Assembly: GCA_001774395.1 (NCBI GenBank)
Contig: MEZX01000002.1
Location: forward strand, 209,096-273,095
Direction: 5' to 3'
Source: Candidatus Berkelbacteria bacterium RIFCSPLOWO2_01_FULL_50_28
GTDB lineage: Bacteria > Patescibacteria > UBA1384 > 2-12-FULL-50-11
Length of the DNA stretch: 64,000 nucleotides
Shown one piece after another: positions 42,408 to 51,257 of this stretch. Both the position numbers and the translations under genes were made by a program. Each line of letters opens with the position of its first letter. Position 1 is the first letter of the stretch. A model generated the notes under the pieces. That model made no database searches. It was not told where the DNA came from and worked only from the letters and a program-made list of their open reading frames with translations.

Positions 42408-44487
42408 CGTCATTTCCACAACTTACCGTCGGTATTACAGTGACCTTCTGGTAGATTTAGGCATCGGTCAAGACATCAATATGCATCCGCATTACTTGAT
42501 AAAAGCTAAATTAGAAACTGCCAGTGAGAAACCATCGAGCAAACCAAAATGTGAGGTATCAGAGTCAATTTATTATAATTCGAAGAACATTGAGACGAAA
42601 TTATCATTTCTCAGTAAAGTAAAGTTAGTTGAATTTCTTGGAGAATTGCCACCCCTGACCTCCACAAATCTTTTTCTAGACCCCACGAAAAAATTTAAGA
42701 TTCTGTTAAAGGGTGAGGAAGCTTTCGTAGTGCTAAAAATTCATAATTCTAAAAAATATTTGGCTAACCTAAGGCGAATGAAGAGGTTGATTGAACCTTT
42801 GAAAAACATTTTTGCCGTCGATTCAGATTTTGCGATTCTTCACATGGGGAGTGAGTGTTACTTGGTAAGCAAGTTTCGCGATATGAGTTTAGAAGATTGC
42901 ACCAAAGAAGAAAAGATAACTCTAAAACAGAGAAAAGATACTATCAAGCATCTGGCCAACCTGAATGAATTATTTGTAAAGAAGGGCGTATTTTTTTGCG
43001 GTTTTGCCCCACGAAATTTTTTAGTTTCAAACAGTAGGATTTATATTATTGATTTTGAAGATTTGTATTATTCGAAGTCTTTAAGCTCTGAGAACATTAG
43101 GTATCTTCAGGACCTTAGGACAGCTCTTTTCTCCGATACTTTTTCTCAGCAAGAGATTTCGGAAATATTCGCTTCTGATAAATTAATTCATGTGCCAGAG
43201 GACCGTCTAGTAACCGCCGATCCTATTGAGAAAGCGTATTTTCGTAAATCAAGAATCAAACAAGAAGAGCGAAATACATTATGGGAATATACCAAAAATT
43301 TAGAGCAAGTAATCTTTTATAAAAACAGGCCGATATACGGGCATAATATAGGTCAGTTTTTTTCAGACAACCTTGACCCTAAGCTAGAGGCTTTGTTGAT
43401 AGAGCGGTTTTATATAATTAACCAGCAAGATCGAACATCGTTTGAAGAGTTAACTAATTTATTTGATTTATTGACTGATTATTACAGCGAGAACAAATTC
43501 AGGGAATTGTATAATCAACAGATAAGATTCGATTTTGTCCCTCTAATAAAGCAGTGCTTGAAAGTATTAGAATCTGATTTCGAGAATACTATGGCCTTTG
43601 TTAGATATTTCAATCAATCGAACTGTTTGGACAAGTCGCTAAGTTTTAGTGAGAAAAAGAAGGTTATTGAGTTTGTTAACGATGTGATACATACAAAGAT
43701 TATTCATAAAACTGACTTTTCCAATATCTCTTTATTCTCAAACATTGTCGCAAAAACAGTTTATGGCCCATGGAAAAGCGAAGCTGAAAATATTGGAATT
43801 ATCAACACAATTTACCCATATTCCCCCAAAAAAATAAAAATATACTCACACCCTGAATATGCCACCATTCTGTATGAATATTACGGTAAATCGAATCTAT
43901 CTTTTGGCGATAGTAAAGAAGCGGCCAGATTGTTAGCGAAGCTTCATAACACAGAGATCAATGATCGAATCACCGGAAAATTAAAGTCTAAATACTTAAA
44001 ACTTGATGACGGTACAATCAAAATGATAACCGAATTCCTTTCAAACCACGGTTACATCAAAGATGACTTAGAAATGATTTACGAGAGAGCTGAAGCTTTG
44101 AAGAGGGCTTTCCATCCAAAGTCCGTGATACACAACGATTTATATTACGATCAATTTCATAAGAATAAACAGATGACCTTACTGGATTGGACATATGCTA
44201 CGGTGGGGTCACCATTTATAGATTTGTCGAGTATTTTAAGAAATGATTACGATAATCGAAATGCTAAACTTGATAAGAGATCATTTTTAGACGAATACCT
44301 AAAATATTCAAAATATAGTAAAGAATTTTCAGATCAAAAATTAATAGAAGGTTTTTATATGAACTGTTTCAGGGAAATTGTCTGGTTTATAGAAAGAATC
44401 AATTTGGATGAAACTCATGGCGGTGAAGTCGACACTTGGTTAAAAGACGCCGTTAACGACTTAAAGCGCAATGAGTTCGTATGGTAG
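42391..44487 (+). CDS. Protein with two kinase-fold domains (APH-like C-terminus)
   Basis: 698 residues, overlapping the previous gene by 17 bases. The N-terminal half has FVVLKIHNSKKYL (ATP-binding Lys) and FFCGFAPRNFLVSNSRIYII then DFED. The usual catalytic Asp of the loop seems absent, so this half may be inactive or altered. The C-terminal half (about 450-698) is aminoglycoside-phosphotransferase-like: ARLLAKLHNTEI, VIHNDLYYDQFHKNKQ with the catalytic Asp, and TLLDWTYATVGSPFIDLSSI as the metal loop. It may phosphorylate the product of the neighbouring enzymes. It is the last gene of the AT-rich block. Confidence 0.75.
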   Translation: MLMIRNVISTTYRRYYSDLLVDLGIGQDINMHPHYLIKAKLETASEKPSSKPKCEVSESIYYNSKNIETKLSFLSKVKLVEFLGELPPLTSTNLFLDPTKKFKILLKGEEAFVVLKIHNSKKYLANLRRMKRLIEPLKNIFAVDSDFAILHMGSECYLVSKFRDMSLEDCTKEEKITLKQRKDTIKHLANLNELFVKKGVFFCGFAPRNFLVSNSRIYIIDFEDLYYSKSLSSENIRYLQDLRTALFSDTFSQQEISEIFASDKLIHVPEDRLVTADPIEKAYFRKSRIKQEERNTLWEYTKNLEQVIFYKNRPIYGHNIGQFFSDNLDPKLEALLIERFYIINQQDRTSFEELTNLFDLLTDYYSENKFRELYNQQIRFDFVPLIKQCLKVLESDFENTMAFVRYFNQSNCLDKSLSFSEKKKVIEFVNDVIHTKIIHKTDFSNISLFSNIVAKTVYGPWKSEAENIGIINTIYPYSPKKIKIYSHPEYATILYEYYGKSNLSFGDSKEAARLLAKLHNTEINDRITGKLKSKYLKLDDGTIKMITEFLSNHGYIKDDLEMIYERAEALKRAFHPKSVIHNDLYYDQFHKNKQMTLLDWTYATVGSPFIDLSSILRNDYDNRNAKLDKRSFLDEYLKYSKYSKEFSDQKLIEGFYMNCFREIVWFIERINLDETHGGEVDTWLKDAVNDLKRNEFVW

Positions 44488-44662
44488 GTCTTGGAGATAT
44501 TATGGAACAATTCCTGAGAACATGTACCGCTTGTTAAGCGGGGCTTAGGGGACGGTTCTGAATCCGACTTCCAAAAGATACGCCAAGAGTCATGGAGGTA
44601 GAGCAGTAAGGCTTTGGGAGCGAATTGCTTGAAGACGGTAGTTATGGTTCAATTGTCTCGTT
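44488..44662 (+). other. Non-coding spacer with nested hairpin
   Basis: 175 bases between the AT-rich island and a methyltransferase gene. AGAAC and GTTCT flank CCGCTT-GTT-AAGCGG, and the phrase GGGGACGGTTCTG recalls ends of REP/Y1-transposase-type elements, though no transposase is present. No gene was recognised. Confidence 0.4.
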
Positions 44663-45700
44663 ATGTACTACTTCTCAACATTTATTTCGGGCTTCCAGGA
44701 CATTGTTACATCGCTAATCGGGCAGATGCTCAAAGATGTAGAGATAGTCAGCGTTTTTGACGGCGTTATTCTCTACAAGACTAGCGCTGCCCCTGAGAAG
44801 ATAAGGGCCACCAAGATCTTTAGTAACTCTTTTATGCTGTTGGGCAGGTATCAAGTCTCTGCAGACAAAACGCCAGACTACTTGGTTAAACAGTTTCTGG
44901 GGTCAAGCAAAGATATGGGGGCAGAGACTCGATCCGAGATAGGAAGAAGCAGGTATGAAACTTTTCGTGTCATATCTTCGCAACGTAACCAGCTGTACTC
45001 AACCGACCGGGTTCTTTTGAAGAGAGTCGAGGACAAGATCTTGAAAAATACTAATCTGTCGGTGGATAGATTGAACCCGGATGTGGAATTTTGGTTTTTA
45101 ACCAGAAGCGAAGGCATTGGTTTATTCGGCATGAGGATAACCAAGCATAAGTCCTACGATAAAGTTTTGCAGAGAGGTGAGCTCAGGCCCGAGTTGGCGA
45201 ATCTTATGTGCTGGCTTTCTGAACCAGGCAGTGACGATGTGTTTCTGGATCCTTTCTGTGGCTACGGCTCGATTCCTTTCGAGAGAAGCGGCATAGCTGA
45301 GTATGAAAGAATATTGGCCTCAGATACCGACAAAGATAAACTTAAAGCAGTCGCAGCTAAGTTCCAATCGACCACCAACAGAAGCAAGATTCTTGTCTCG
45401 GCCGACGATTTTTTCAAGATAGCCGCACCAAAGGACTTGGTAGTCAATAAGATAGTTACTGACCCACCCTGGGGAGAGTACGAGAAGATGTCGGTGGAGA
45501 CGGTCAAATTCTACGAGGAGTTTCTGCAAAAATGCTCCGAGCTACTAGCGCCTGGTGGTATATTGGTGTTCATCAGCTCCTGTAAGTTAGAAATCGACGA
45601 AGTACTAAAGAAGCTAGCTCCTAAACTAGCCTTGGAGCAAAGTTATGACATCCTGGTCTCGGGGAAAAAGGCGAGAATTTATAAGTTTATAAATAATTAG
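44663..45700 (+). CDS. THUMP-domain RNA methyltransferase (Trm11/RlmL-like)
   Basis: 345 residues. The N-terminal THUMP-like region (about 1-160) is followed by a Rossmann SAM methyltransferase with VFLDPFCGYGSIPFERS (SAM site) and the catalytic NKIVTDPPWGEY (D-P-P-[YFW], typical of N2-guanine methylation). It likely modifies a guanosine in tRNA or rRNA. Base use returns to the local norm, so it marks the far side of the AT-rich island. Confidence 0.85.
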   Translation: MYYFSTFISGFQDIVTSLIGQMLKDVEIVSVFDGVILYKTSAAPEKIRATKIFSNSFMLLGRYQVSADKTPDYLVKQFLGSSKDMGAETRSEIGRSRYETFRVISSQRNQLYSTDRVLLKRVEDKILKNTNLSVDRLNPDVEFWFLTRSEGIGLFGMRITKHKSYDKVLQRGELRPELANLMCWLSEPGSDDVFLDPFCGYGSIPFERSGIAEYERILASDTDKDKLKAVAAKFQSTTNRSKILVSADDFFKIAAPKDLVVNKIVTDPPWGEYEKMSVETVKFYEEFLQKCSELLAPGGILVFISSCKLEIDEVLKKLAPKLALEQSYDILVSGKKARIYKFINN

Positions 45701-45764
45701 CTAGTTTTTTGCTGTCGCTATCAGATTGTCTCTGTTGAACTGCTCTTCGGTGCGCTGGAACTGT

Positions 45765-46184
45765 TTAGGCGTACTTCTTTTCTTCTCGCCCAAGAGCGAT
45801 GGCGGTTAGCTTGTCGACCATCCGTTCCAAGTGTTCTAAATACCAGCCGTGGACTTTGTCACCCTCTTTATGGTTTTTCAAGATAGCATTTTCGGCGTAC
45901 GAGTCTAAACTCCAAACTACAACGTGCATCATCTCGTGAACGAGGATGTACTCCTCGTCGCGGAATGGATTGCAGGACAGCTGGATTACCCCGGTCTTTT
46001 TGTCTAAATCAGCTACAAAGTTGCCGCTTTGGCGAAAATCTTTTCTTAAGAAGTCGACGATCTGAATTTTCAGATCCCATTCGGTAAGAAAAAGCTTTTT
46101 CTGCCACCTCTCCAAGAGTTTCTGTAGTTCCCCTTTGGACAGTCCGCTCTTCTTTTCAACATCTTTCTTAATTTCGTGTTCCAT
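45765..46184 (-). CDS. Small HExxH metalloprotein
   Basis: 139 residues. EEYILVHEMMHVVVWSLDSY holds HExxH inside a helix. A later Glu in YLEHLERMVDKLTAI could serve as third ligand. The N-terminal half is helical and basic (KKDVEKKSGLSKGELQKLLE), followed by TEWDLKIQIVDFL. It looks like a small zinc peptidase of a SprT/ImmA-like size class, but the family is not certain. Confidence 0.65.
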   Translation of the reverse strand: MEHEIKKDVEKKSGLSKGELQKLLERWQKKLFLTEWDLKIQIVDFLRKDFRQSGNFVADLDKKTGVIQLSCNPFRDEEYILVHEMMHVVVWSLDSYAENAILKNHKEGDKVHGWYLEHLERMVDKLTAIALGREEKKYA

Positions 46185-46228
46185 GAGCGCATCATATCGC
46201 TATATTGGTTCGGTTAGGATAGGCGACG

Positions 46229-46966
46229 CTAGTACGACCCAACAAGAGATCGATATATCTTGTACGCTCTATCGCCGTGCCAGTCGGCGGGAAGGAGCTC
46301 CGTGGGTAAGTGCGGGTCGTCGTGATAGATGCTGGCAAACTGAGCTTCAAGCTCTTTGGCTGTCAGCGGCCAGTGGGGTGACGAGCGCTTTTTGGCTTTT
46401 CGAACATCGGTACTAAATTGCTTATAGCAGTCGTTTATCTCATCAAGCTGCCAAATTCGTTCGGCTTTGTGTTTCTCTTGGTCGATGTCATCGGTTTCAA
46501 GAAGCGTCGTAAATTGCTGAATGCCTAGGTCGGACGTTAATCTGCGAATTGGTGCAAAAAGCGAGTGCGGGGAGATGTAGACACCGTCTCGCAGCTTCTC
46601 AAAACCCAGTTCTTTTAGGGCGGAAAGTAGCTGGATGCGATATTTTTTCTCTTTTTCAGGCACATCAGTGATAACCAGGCGCCATTTACCGTCCCACGGG
46701 CCGTAGGCTTTGTACGCTAGCCGGGGAGCAATTCTTAGACGCCCTTTTTGGGTGACGACTGGGTGCTGCTTTCGGTAACGGGTAGAGATGCCAACGAACC
46801 CGTCGTGTTTCAGTTTCGAAAACTCCTTGCGCAGAGTTCGGATGGAATGTTGCTTACCAACTGTCTCGCTCAGGGCGTTTGACAGGCTTTGATAGCTAAA
46901 CTTAAAGCGATCTTCTTTCAAGCAGAAGGCTATGTAGGTTAAAATAAGATCCGAATTTGTTCTCAT
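46229..46966 (-). CDS. PaaX-like transcriptional regulator
   Basis: 245 residues. A winged helix (about 1-75) is followed by a Cas2-like ferredoxin fold (WRLVITDVPEKEKKYRIQLL, then LGFEKLRDGVYISPH) and the PaaX C-terminal signature YHDDPHLPTELLPADWHG. Such proteins repress catabolic operons in Proteobacteria, with acyl-CoA effectors, and are common singletons in CPR genomes. It is divergent from the alpha-oxoamine synthase gene; the spacer holds inverted repeats that could be its operator. Confidence 0.85.
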   Translation of the reverse strand: MRTNSDLILTYIAFCLKEDRFKFSYQSLSNALSETVGKQHSIRTLRKEFSKLKHDGFVGISTRYRKQHPVVTQKGRLRIAPRLAYKAYGPWDGKWRLVITDVPEKEKKYRIQLLSALKELGFEKLRDGVYISPHSLFAPIRRLTSDLGIQQFTTLLETDDIDQEKHKAERIWQLDEINDCYKQFSTDVRKAKKRSSPHWPLTAKELEAQFASIYHDDPHLPTELLPADWHGDRAYKIYRSLVGSY

Positions 46967-47023
46967 GTACTGATACTTATACAGCTAATATACATCTATA
47001 TCAAGGTATAACCACTCGGGGAG

Positions 47024-47039
47024 TGTGAATTGCTTCACA
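47024..47039. promoter_or_regulatory. CRP/FNR-like palindrome
   Basis: TGTGA, six bases, TCACA (the full palindrome TGTGAA-TTGC-TTCACA) in the spacer between the PaaX-like gene and the alpha-oxoamine synthase gene. It equals the CRP consensus; no CRP gene is in the window. Confidence 0.45.
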
Positions 47040-47145
47040 TATAAATGATTTGAGGCTCTATGGGGTATCCCAATAAAATTACATCAGTAAAGGATTCGTC
47101 CTTTCACATCTTGCACGAAACCCCAATCTTTGGGTGGAGGGAACC

Positions 47146-48417
47146 ATGTTTCCAGATAACGTTAGAATCGCGATTGATGGATTCCTCGGAGCACTCAAGG
47201 AAAGGGGGCTATTCCCCGACCCTGTGTGTGTCGATGGACAAACGACCGAGCCAGAAATACTGATCAATGGTAAGAGGGTCATCCAATTTAGTGCCTGTAA
47301 CTACCTTGGTTTGGCCACTCACCCAGCAGTCAAGGGTATTGCTAAGGACGGGATTGACCGATACGGCTTAGCAACCTGCGCATCAAGACTGATCTGCGGA
47401 ACCACGGATTCGCATCGCCTGCTAGAGTCTGAGCTTACGAAGTTCATGAATTCAGACGATGCGGCAGTGTTCTTCATGGTTACGCAGGCCAACGCTGCGG
47501 CAATCACGTCAGTCATGGGCGGCCCGAGCAGTATATTGAGTCCGTCGCCTCTGCTCGACAAGCTCGGTATTGAGCCGATAAGAGGATCCAAGGAGATCTT
47601 CTTCGACTGGTACAGTCACCCTAGTCTGGTTTGGGCTTCCATCGAAGCTGTCTCTAAAGAGGGTCTGCGACCGTACAGGCATCTTGATATGGCTGATCTG
47701 GAGGCAAAGCTCAAGAGGAGTGAGGCGGGGCTGAAACTCATCGTCACTGATGGGTTGTTTAGCTCCGTTGGCACAATGGCCCCACTACCGAATTTGGTCG
47801 CCCTAAGTGAGAAATATGAGGCGATCTTACTGGTGGACGACGCACACGCGACGGGTGTTCTAGGAGAGAACGGCAGGGGTACATGTGAGCTCTTGGGCGT
47901 GGAAGGGCGAGTTGACATCCAGATTGGCTCACTCTCCAAAGCTTTCGCCGGTGGACTTGGTGGTTTCGTTTCGGGGGATCAGAATCTTATTGATATAATC
48001 AGGTTGTCAGGCAGATACATCAATACTGGTTCGCCGACCCCAGCTAACGTACAAGCCCTGGTGGAGTGTGTTCGAATTGCTCGAGACGAACCTTGGAGAA
48101 AGGAGAGTGTCCTCGAGAACGCGAACTACCTACGAGGGAAACTTCACGGGCTAGGGTTCTCGACGCTCGACAGCCAGGCTCACATCGTTCCCGTTCATAT
48201 CGGTGACGAAGAAAGGGCAATTGCTGTGTCCAAAGCTCTTTTCGAGAAGGGCTTTCTGGTGACCGTGTTCAGGTACCCAGCGATCCCGCTTGGAAAAGCG
48301 ATCCTTCGGATGTGTACAATGGCGACACACACGAAGGAGCACATGGACCAATTCCTTTGTGCGTTTAGCGAGGTAGCAGAAGACTACAAGGTGCCTCGCT
48401 TGGAGGCAGCGAGCTAG
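47146..48417 (+). CDS. Alpha-oxoamine synthase (KBL/BioF/SPT family)
   Basis: 423 residues from the ATG at 47146, with GGAGGG five bases before; GTG at 47134 is an alternative. PLP fold type I: VIQFSACNYLGLATHPAV, RLICGTTDSHRLLES, ILLVDDAHATGVLGENGRGT, and cofactor Lys265 in IGSLSKAFAGGLGGFVSG. It would condense an amino acid with an acyl-CoA. Serine palmitoyltransferase, 2-amino-3-ketobutyrate ligase and AON synthase share these motifs, and no biotin or sphingolipid gene is nearby, so the product is open. It forms a single-gene unit with a terminator. Confidence 0.88.
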   Translation: MFPDNVRIAIDGFLGALKERGLFPDPVCVDGQTTEPEILINGKRVIQFSACNYLGLATHPAVKGIAKDGIDRYGLATCASRLICGTTDSHRLLESELTKFMNSDDAAVFFMVTQANAAAITSVMGGPSSILSPSPLLDKLGIEPIRGSKEIFFDWYSHPSLVWASIEAVSKEGLRPYRHLDMADLEAKLKRSEAGLKLIVTDGLFSSVGTMAPLPNLVALSEKYEAILLVDDAHATGVLGENGRGTCELLGVEGRVDIQIGSLSKAFAGGLGGFVSGDQNLIDIIRLSGRYINTGSPTPANVQALVECVRIARDEPWRKESVLENANYLRGKLHGLGFSTLDSQAHIVPVHIGDEERAIAVSKALFEKGFLVTVFRYPAIPLGKAILRMCTMATHTKEHMDQFLCAFSEVAEDYKVPRLEAAS

Positions 48418-48436
48418 CGATCGAATGTAACAGACC

Positions 48437-48467
48437 GGGCGCCCCATAACTGTGGGCGCCCCTTTTT
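48437..48467 (+). terminator. Terminator after alpha-oxoamine synthase gene
   Basis: GGGCGCCC / GGGCGCCC self-complementary stem around a 9-base loop, followed by CTTTTT. Confidence 0.85.
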
Positions 48468-48522
48468 ATTACCACGATACATTTAGGTTAGAATGCGAGT
48501 AGCGCTATGATGAATATCTAAT

Positions 48523-50796
48523 ATGGATAAGTTAATTAACTTACTAAATGTTGTTTCGATATTGATAATTCTTGCTTTGGGACTATTGGTGATCTTAAGG
48601 AGTAATAAGGACCCGAATAGCAAGAAGTTTTTCCTGTTTGTAGTGAGTTTGGCATTGTGGCTCTCCACTGGATTTCTTCTTAGATTTACTTGGAATTACG
48701 ACTTATCCCTTTTTGTCTTACGTTTGAATTACGCACTTACTGGAATTGTGGTTTATAGTCTTTTTGTTTTTAGCCTAGGCTTTCCTCAGAAGCTTTGGCA
48801 AAAGAATACAGCCTATTCGTTAACAATGCTGGTCCCCACTTTGTTAGTAGTAGGCATATCACTTTCAAACGCAGTAGTTGCTGGCTTTACGAGAGATGGC
48901 TCCATCATAAACGTTGTTCCAAGTTGGGGTTTTGTCGTGTTCATGGTTAGCATAATCCTTCAGTTACTTTTGGTGTTTAACATCTTATTGAGACAATATA
49001 GAAACTCAGAGGGCATTCTTCGGGCCCAAGCGCTCTTTCTCTTTCTGGGGATAACCCTAGCTGCTGTATTCGCACTTGTTGCAGACTTGTTGATCCCGCT
49101 GATTTTTAAAACATTCATAACAGCCAACTTCGATGCTATCTGGATGTTCTTTCTGGTCGGCTTTTGTACGTACGCCATACTCAAACACCATCTTCTGTCT
49201 GTAAAGGTTATCACGACAGAGTCAATGGTTGTTATCATCGTCATGGTGCTTGTCGTACAAGCATTCCTTTCGCAAGGTTGGACCGAGGGGGTATTACGTG
49301 GTGGCTTTGCGATGGTGGTTGCGTATTTTGGTTTTTTGCTTATCAGGTCTGTGCTCGAAGAAATCGATCGGCGGCAGCAGATTGAGAAGCTTGCCAAGGA
49401 ACGGCAAGAAGCGCTGGTGGAGCTTGAGCAACGCAACAAAAACCTAGCGACGTTGCAAAGGATTTCTGAAGTTGTACTAAACGAATCTGATATGAAAGTA
49501 ATGGCTCAGAAGATTCTCGATGAGCTGCCGAAGCAGTTGGAAGCATGTGCGGGCGGGTTTCTATCGATCGTCAAAGACGGCAATTTGGTTGCTTACGCGA
49601 TTTCCAGTAATGAATTTTCCGAAAAAATCGTCTCGATGGTCGGCGGGGATTTAGAGAAATACAGTTTTCCTATCAAGAAGGAATACAACCTTTTGCATCA
49701 AGTGGTGGTTGAAAAGAAGCCGATAAGCTCGGAGAATCTTTCGGACTTTATCTCGCCGCCGATCGACAAGCCTCTAGCAATGACGATGCAAAAAATTATT
49801 GGAGCGCGTGAGATGGAGGCCTTTCCGCTTTACGCTGGTGGCGAGCCGTTCGGGACGATGCTTTTCATCTATCGACATCCAGTGCGGCAAAGAAACGAGA
49901 ATATCGCTCGGGCTATTGCCGATGATATGTCGCTGGCGATTCAGCGGGCCTCGGCCTTCCAGAAATTGAAAGACGCTAACGAGTATCTGGCCCAGCTCGA
50001 CAAAATGAAAGACGAATTTATTTCGATGGCTTCCCACGAGCTAAACACGCCGCTAGCGGCCATTGAGGGCTATCTGTCGATGGTGCTGGACGAAGGAATG
50101 GGCAAGGTTGACCCGAAGGCTAAGGAGTACTTAGGCCGAGCATACGAGTCGAGCAAACGTTTAGCTGAATTGATTTTGGATTTGCTTAATGTCTCCCGAA
50201 TCGAGCAAGGTCGCTTGAAGGTTAAGTTCGCCGAGACCAATTTGGTGGACTTGGCCCAATCGGTTATTCACGAGCTGCAGATTAAGGCTGACAGCAAAAA
50301 GATTTATATGAAGTTGGAGGCCAACAAGAAGGACGTCCCAAATACTTGGTGCGACACCGATCGAATTCGCGAAGTTTTCGTCAACTTTGTTGGCAACGCT
50401 TTGAAATTCACCGAAAAAGGCGGGGTGACAGTACGGGTTGAAAAAGTGGACGGTAAGGCGGTTCGCGGGACGGTAACCGACACCGGACGCGGCATTGCGA
50501 AAGTTGATCAGAAGAAGCTGTTCCAGAAGTTCTCTCAGATTAAGCGGGAAACTGACGAACACCAAGGCACCGGTTTGGGGTTGTACATCAGTAAGAACTT
50601 TGTGGATCTACATAAGGGGCGAGTGTGGGTTGACTCCGATGAAGGCAAGGGCGCGACATTCGGCTTTGAAATTCCCGTTCTGAAAGCCGCGCCGAAAGAA
50701 GTTGAGGGAGCGATGTTAGAAGACGGCGCGCCAAAAGCTTCTGGCTCTCCAGCAGCGACAGACGGCGGCCACCAAGTTCCCAAGGCTGCCGGATAA
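48523..50796 (+). CDS. Sensor histidine kinase, 7-TM N-terminus plus GAF
   Basis: 757 residues. Seven or so hydrophobic helices (1-270) match the histidine-kinase 7TM N-terminal region. A coiled coil (RQQIEKLAKERQEALVELE), then a GAF-like domain (about 315-470), HisKA with His505 in FISMASHELNTPLAAIEGYL, and an HATPase domain with FVNFVGNALKFTEKG, VTDTGRGI and HQGTGLGLYISKN. A low-complexity tail follows. The cognate receiver gene is 38 bases downstream. Confidence 0.93.
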   Translation: MDKLINLLNVVSILIILALGLLVILRSNKDPNSKKFFLFVVSLALWLSTGFLLRFTWNYDLSLFVLRLNYALTGIVVYSLFVFSLGFPQKLWQKNTAYSLTMLVPTLLVVGISLSNAVVAGFTRDGSIINVVPSWGFVVFMVSIILQLLLVFNILLRQYRNSEGILRAQALFLFLGITLAAVFALVADLLIPLIFKTFITANFDAIWMFFLVGFCTYAILKHHLLSVKVITTESMVVIIVMVLVVQAFLSQGWTEGVLRGGFAMVVAYFGFLLIRSVLEEIDRRQQIEKLAKERQEALVELEQRNKNLATLQRISEVVLNESDMKVMAQKILDELPKQLEACAGGFLSIVKDGNLVAYAISSNEFSEKIVSMVGGDLEKYSFPIKKEYNLLHQVVVEKKPISSENLSDFISPPIDKPLAMTMQKIIGAREMEAFPLYAGGEPFGTMLFIYRHPVRQRNENIARAIADDMSLAIQRASAFQKLKDANEYLAQLDKMKDEFISMASHELNTPLAAIEGYLSMVLDEGMGKVDPKAKEYLGRAYESSKRLAELILDLLNVSRIEQGRLKVKFAETNLVDLAQSVIHELQIKADSKKIYMKLEANKKDVPNTWCDTDRIREVFVNFVGNALKFTEKGGVTVRVEKVDGKAVRGTVTDTGRGIAKVDQKKLFQKFSQIKRETDEHQGTGLGLYISKNFVDLHKGRVWVDSDEGKGATFGFEIPVLKAAPKEVEGAMLEDGAPKASGSPAATDGGHQVPKAAG

Positions 50797-50834
50797 CTTT
50801 ACAAATAGCGACGATATGGTAATTATTAGTTGAT

Positions 50835-51254
50835 ATGACAGATTCATTTAAGACAGTTCTACTTGTTGATGACGACCTGACCTTGCGGGAGATGTATGCG
50901 GAACGGTTTAAAGCGGAAGGATTTACGGTTGACACTGCCCACGACGGGGAAGATGCGCTTGTTAAAGCAGGTCAAGATAATCCGAATATAATTTTGCTCG
51001 ATATCATGATGCCCAAAATTAACGGGCTCGATGTGTTGAAGAAGTTGAAAGAGCAGCCCGAGACCAAAGATATTCCGGTGATCGTGCTAACGGCTTTGAT
51101 TCAAGATCGCGAACGCGAGGAGGCAACCAAACTCGGCGCCGTTGATTACGTCGTGAAATCGGAAACCATGCCGGGTGAAGTAATCGAAAAAATTCACCAC
51201 GCACTTGACGACACGGCGGCAAAACCAGAAACCCCGGCAGCTCCGGCTAACTAG
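50835..51254 (+). CDS. Single-domain response regulator
   Basis: 139 residues. Receiver with D12-D13-D14 region (LLVDDDLTLRE), phospho-acceptor Asp56 in IILLDIMMPKINGLDVL, VIVLTAL, and Lys in DYVVKSE. A short Pro/Ala tail follows. There is no DNA-binding domain. It belongs to the two-component pair with the upstream kinase, and murA starts three bases after its stop. Confidence 0.93.
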   Translation: MTDSFKTVLLVDDDLTLREMYAERFKAEGFTVDTAHDGEDALVKAGQDNPNIILLDIMMPKINGLDVLKKLKEQPETKDIPVIVLTALIQDREREEATKLGAVDYVVKSETMPGEVIEKIHHALDDTAAKPETPAAPAN

Positions 51255-51257
51255 TCA

